Part shown: piece after piece, positions 63,393-64,000 of the stretch
Numbering within the stretch: the first letter of the stretch is position 1
How the letters are laid out: every line of letters begins with the position of its first letter
Notes under the pieces: generated by a model
What the model was told of the DNA's origin: nothing
The model's database searches: none
The model's input: the letters and a program-made list of their open reading frames with translations, nothing else
Assembly (NCBI GenBank): GCA_944324675.1
Contig: CALUXE010000006.1
Span: 33,116 to 97,115, forward strand
Length of the DNA: 64,000 nt
Source: an uncultured Elusimicrobiales bacterium
Lineage (GTDB): Bacteria; Elusimicrobiota; Elusimicrobia; Elusimicrobiales; Elusimicrobiaceae
Reading direction: 5' to 3'
Position numbers and translations under genes: made by a program

Positions 63393-63789
63393 TGAAGCTG
63401 CAGTTATGAAAGCCCGCTACAGTGAGTTAATGACAATAGTTCATAATCTGAAAAACGCGGAAGAAATTTATCTGATAGCCAACGGCGATTACACGGAGAG
63501 GCTGGAGTTGCTGGATATTACATATCCTATAACAGATTATACGGAAAATATGGGGTATAAAATAGCAGAGGATATCCATTGCAGTGTGCGCATAGGCGTT
63601 TTCCCTAATTATTTTGCAAGTTGTTGGCGTACTCCTTATATGGGGTATACGGTGAGTATGGATAAAGGGTTGCCATCCAAAGTAAAATATTGCTTTGCTG
63701 GTAAAGATACGATGCAAGTTTGCCGCAGTATGGGAGGGATAAATCCAACGGAATACAGAGAAGGCTTCTGGCGTTTCGTTTTGCCATAA
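63304..63789 (+). CDS. Type IV prepilin-like protein (pilin/pseudopilin)
   Basis: The 161-residue protein has the prepilin leader KKKG with peptidase cleavage before Phe7, the mature Glu5, and the hydrophobic N-terminal helix FTLIEVLIVILIIAILAAIA. The rest is a short globular region with Cys pairs and a C-terminal disulfide-like loop. It is homologous to pilins used in type IV pili or natural transformation. I chose ATG 63304 because AGGGG lies 8 nt upstream; the earlier in-frame ATG at 63295 adds three residues and no binding site. A second copy starts at 63912. Confidence 0.9.
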   Translation: MSKKKGFTLIEVLIVILIIAILAAIAFPKYEAAVMKARYSELMTIVHNLKNAEEIYLIANGDYTERLELLDITYPITDYTENMGYKIAEDIHCSVRIGVFPNYFASCWRTPYMGYTVSMDKGLPSKVKYCFAGKDTMQVCRSMGGINPTEYREGFWRFVLP

Positions 63790-63847
63790 TTGAAGATGGC
63801 CCTTTTGGGGTATGTTTTACGCTTTGTCTGCCCATTTTTTAAACTCC

Positions 63848-63911
63848 TTGACCTGTTTTTTTTTTTTTTTTAAGTACTCCTGTAATCCGCCGAGGGGCAG
63901 GAGTGTTTTTT
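63848..63911 (+). promoter_or_regulatory. Conserved prepilin leader, copy 2
   Basis: Homologous to 63240-63303: TTGACC (63848-63853), T16, then AAGT; ACTCCTGT (63876-63883) pairs with GCAGGAGT (63897-63904), and AGGAG (63899-63903) is 8 nt before ATG 63912. The T run is longer by four but total length is unchanged because GATA in copy 1 corresponds to TTTT here. Confidence 0.6.
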
Positions 63912-64000
63912 ATGTCAAAAAAGAAAGGTTTTACTTTAATTGAAGTTTTAATAGTTATATTGATTATAGCCATATTGGCGGCGATAGCTTTCCCGAAGTA
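63912..64000 (+). CDS. Second type IV prepilin-like protein (3' cut by window edge)
   Basis: The visible 29 codons encode the same prepilin leader and N-terminal helix as the first copy (MSKKKGFTLIEV... to AAIAFPK); one base in this stretch differs between the two copies and is silent (GGA/GGT). The remainder lies outside the window. It shows local duplication of the 5' region of the gene with its leader, 608 bp apart. Confidence 0.9.
   Translation, partial: MSKKKGFTLIEVLIVILIIAILAAIAFPK

Overview
This window is a bacterial chromosome segment that I read as coming from a host-associated, fermentative Elusimicrobiota-type organism; the assignment is an inference. The reasons are: two neighbouring copies of a type IV prepilin gene with near-identical N-termini; a four-subunit 2-oxoacid:ferredoxin oxidoreductase; a GlcNAc PTS operon; a complete glycine cleavage operon; an outer-membrane autotransporter showing a diderm envelope; and moderate GC with very tight gene packing.

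Layout. 1-3.4 kb: end of the ribosomal alpha operon (rpsK partial, rpsD, rpoA, rplQ) running directly into mreB. 3.5-10.2 kb: cell-elongation genes mreC-mreD-mrdA-rodA, then a stand-alone DUF2344 gene and rng. 10.3-22.5 kb: a tight plus-strand run with a YgjP-like metallopeptidase, an AMIN-type amidase, gcvT-gcvH-gcvPA-gcvPB-lplA, an M50-like protease, an AsmA-like protein, a PyrE-like transferase and an RlmI-like methyltransferase, followed by a Sel1 lipoprotein. 23.3-26.1 kb (minus): ferredoxin, alpha, beta and gamma subunits of a Vor/Kor-type oxidoreductase. 26.1-32.6 kb: free-methionine-sulfoxide reductase, tRNA-Phe, an MFS carrier, trmL, a GT2 enzyme, alpha-glucan phosphorylase and tRNA-Glu. 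32.7-42 kb: ychF, an RlmD-type methyltransferase, a UvrD/PcrA helicase, a DUF2339 membrane protein, gatC-gatA and a Nudix hydrolase. 42.2-50.8 kb: a POT peptide transporter divergent from a GlcNAc operon (IIA-HPr-EI fusion, nagE, nagB, nagA, GT2). 50.8-54.1 kb: cardiolipin synthase, a CNNM/CBS protein and a SemiSWEET-like protein.

54.2-63.0 kb is an integrated element of 8,712 bp plus one att copy. A 73-bp exact direct repeat covers the 3' half of tRNA-Val(GAC) and its terminator; the intact tRNA is at the right end and the orphan half at the left. Inside are a Fic protein with three 23-bp operator-like repeats, a uracil-DNA-glycosylase-like protein, a tyrosine integrase, a ribbon-helix-helix protein, an excisionase with one or two tiny coupled genes, decayed IS481-like and threonine aldolase fragments, and a 992-residue autotransporter as the main intact cargo. 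To the right of the tRNA two prepilin genes share a nearly identical leader in which a hairpin holds the Shine-Dalgarno sequence.

Metabolic reading. PTS import of GlcNAc feeds NagA and NagB to fructose-6-phosphate; the POT carrier brings in peptides whose amino acids can be oxidised through the ferredoxin-linked 2-oxoacid oxidoreductase and the glycine cleavage system, the latter lipoylated by the co-transcribed ligase. This fits a gut or mucosal lifestyle. The most interesting parts are the tRNA-Val element, the prepilin leader architecture, and the palindrome over the nag promoter.
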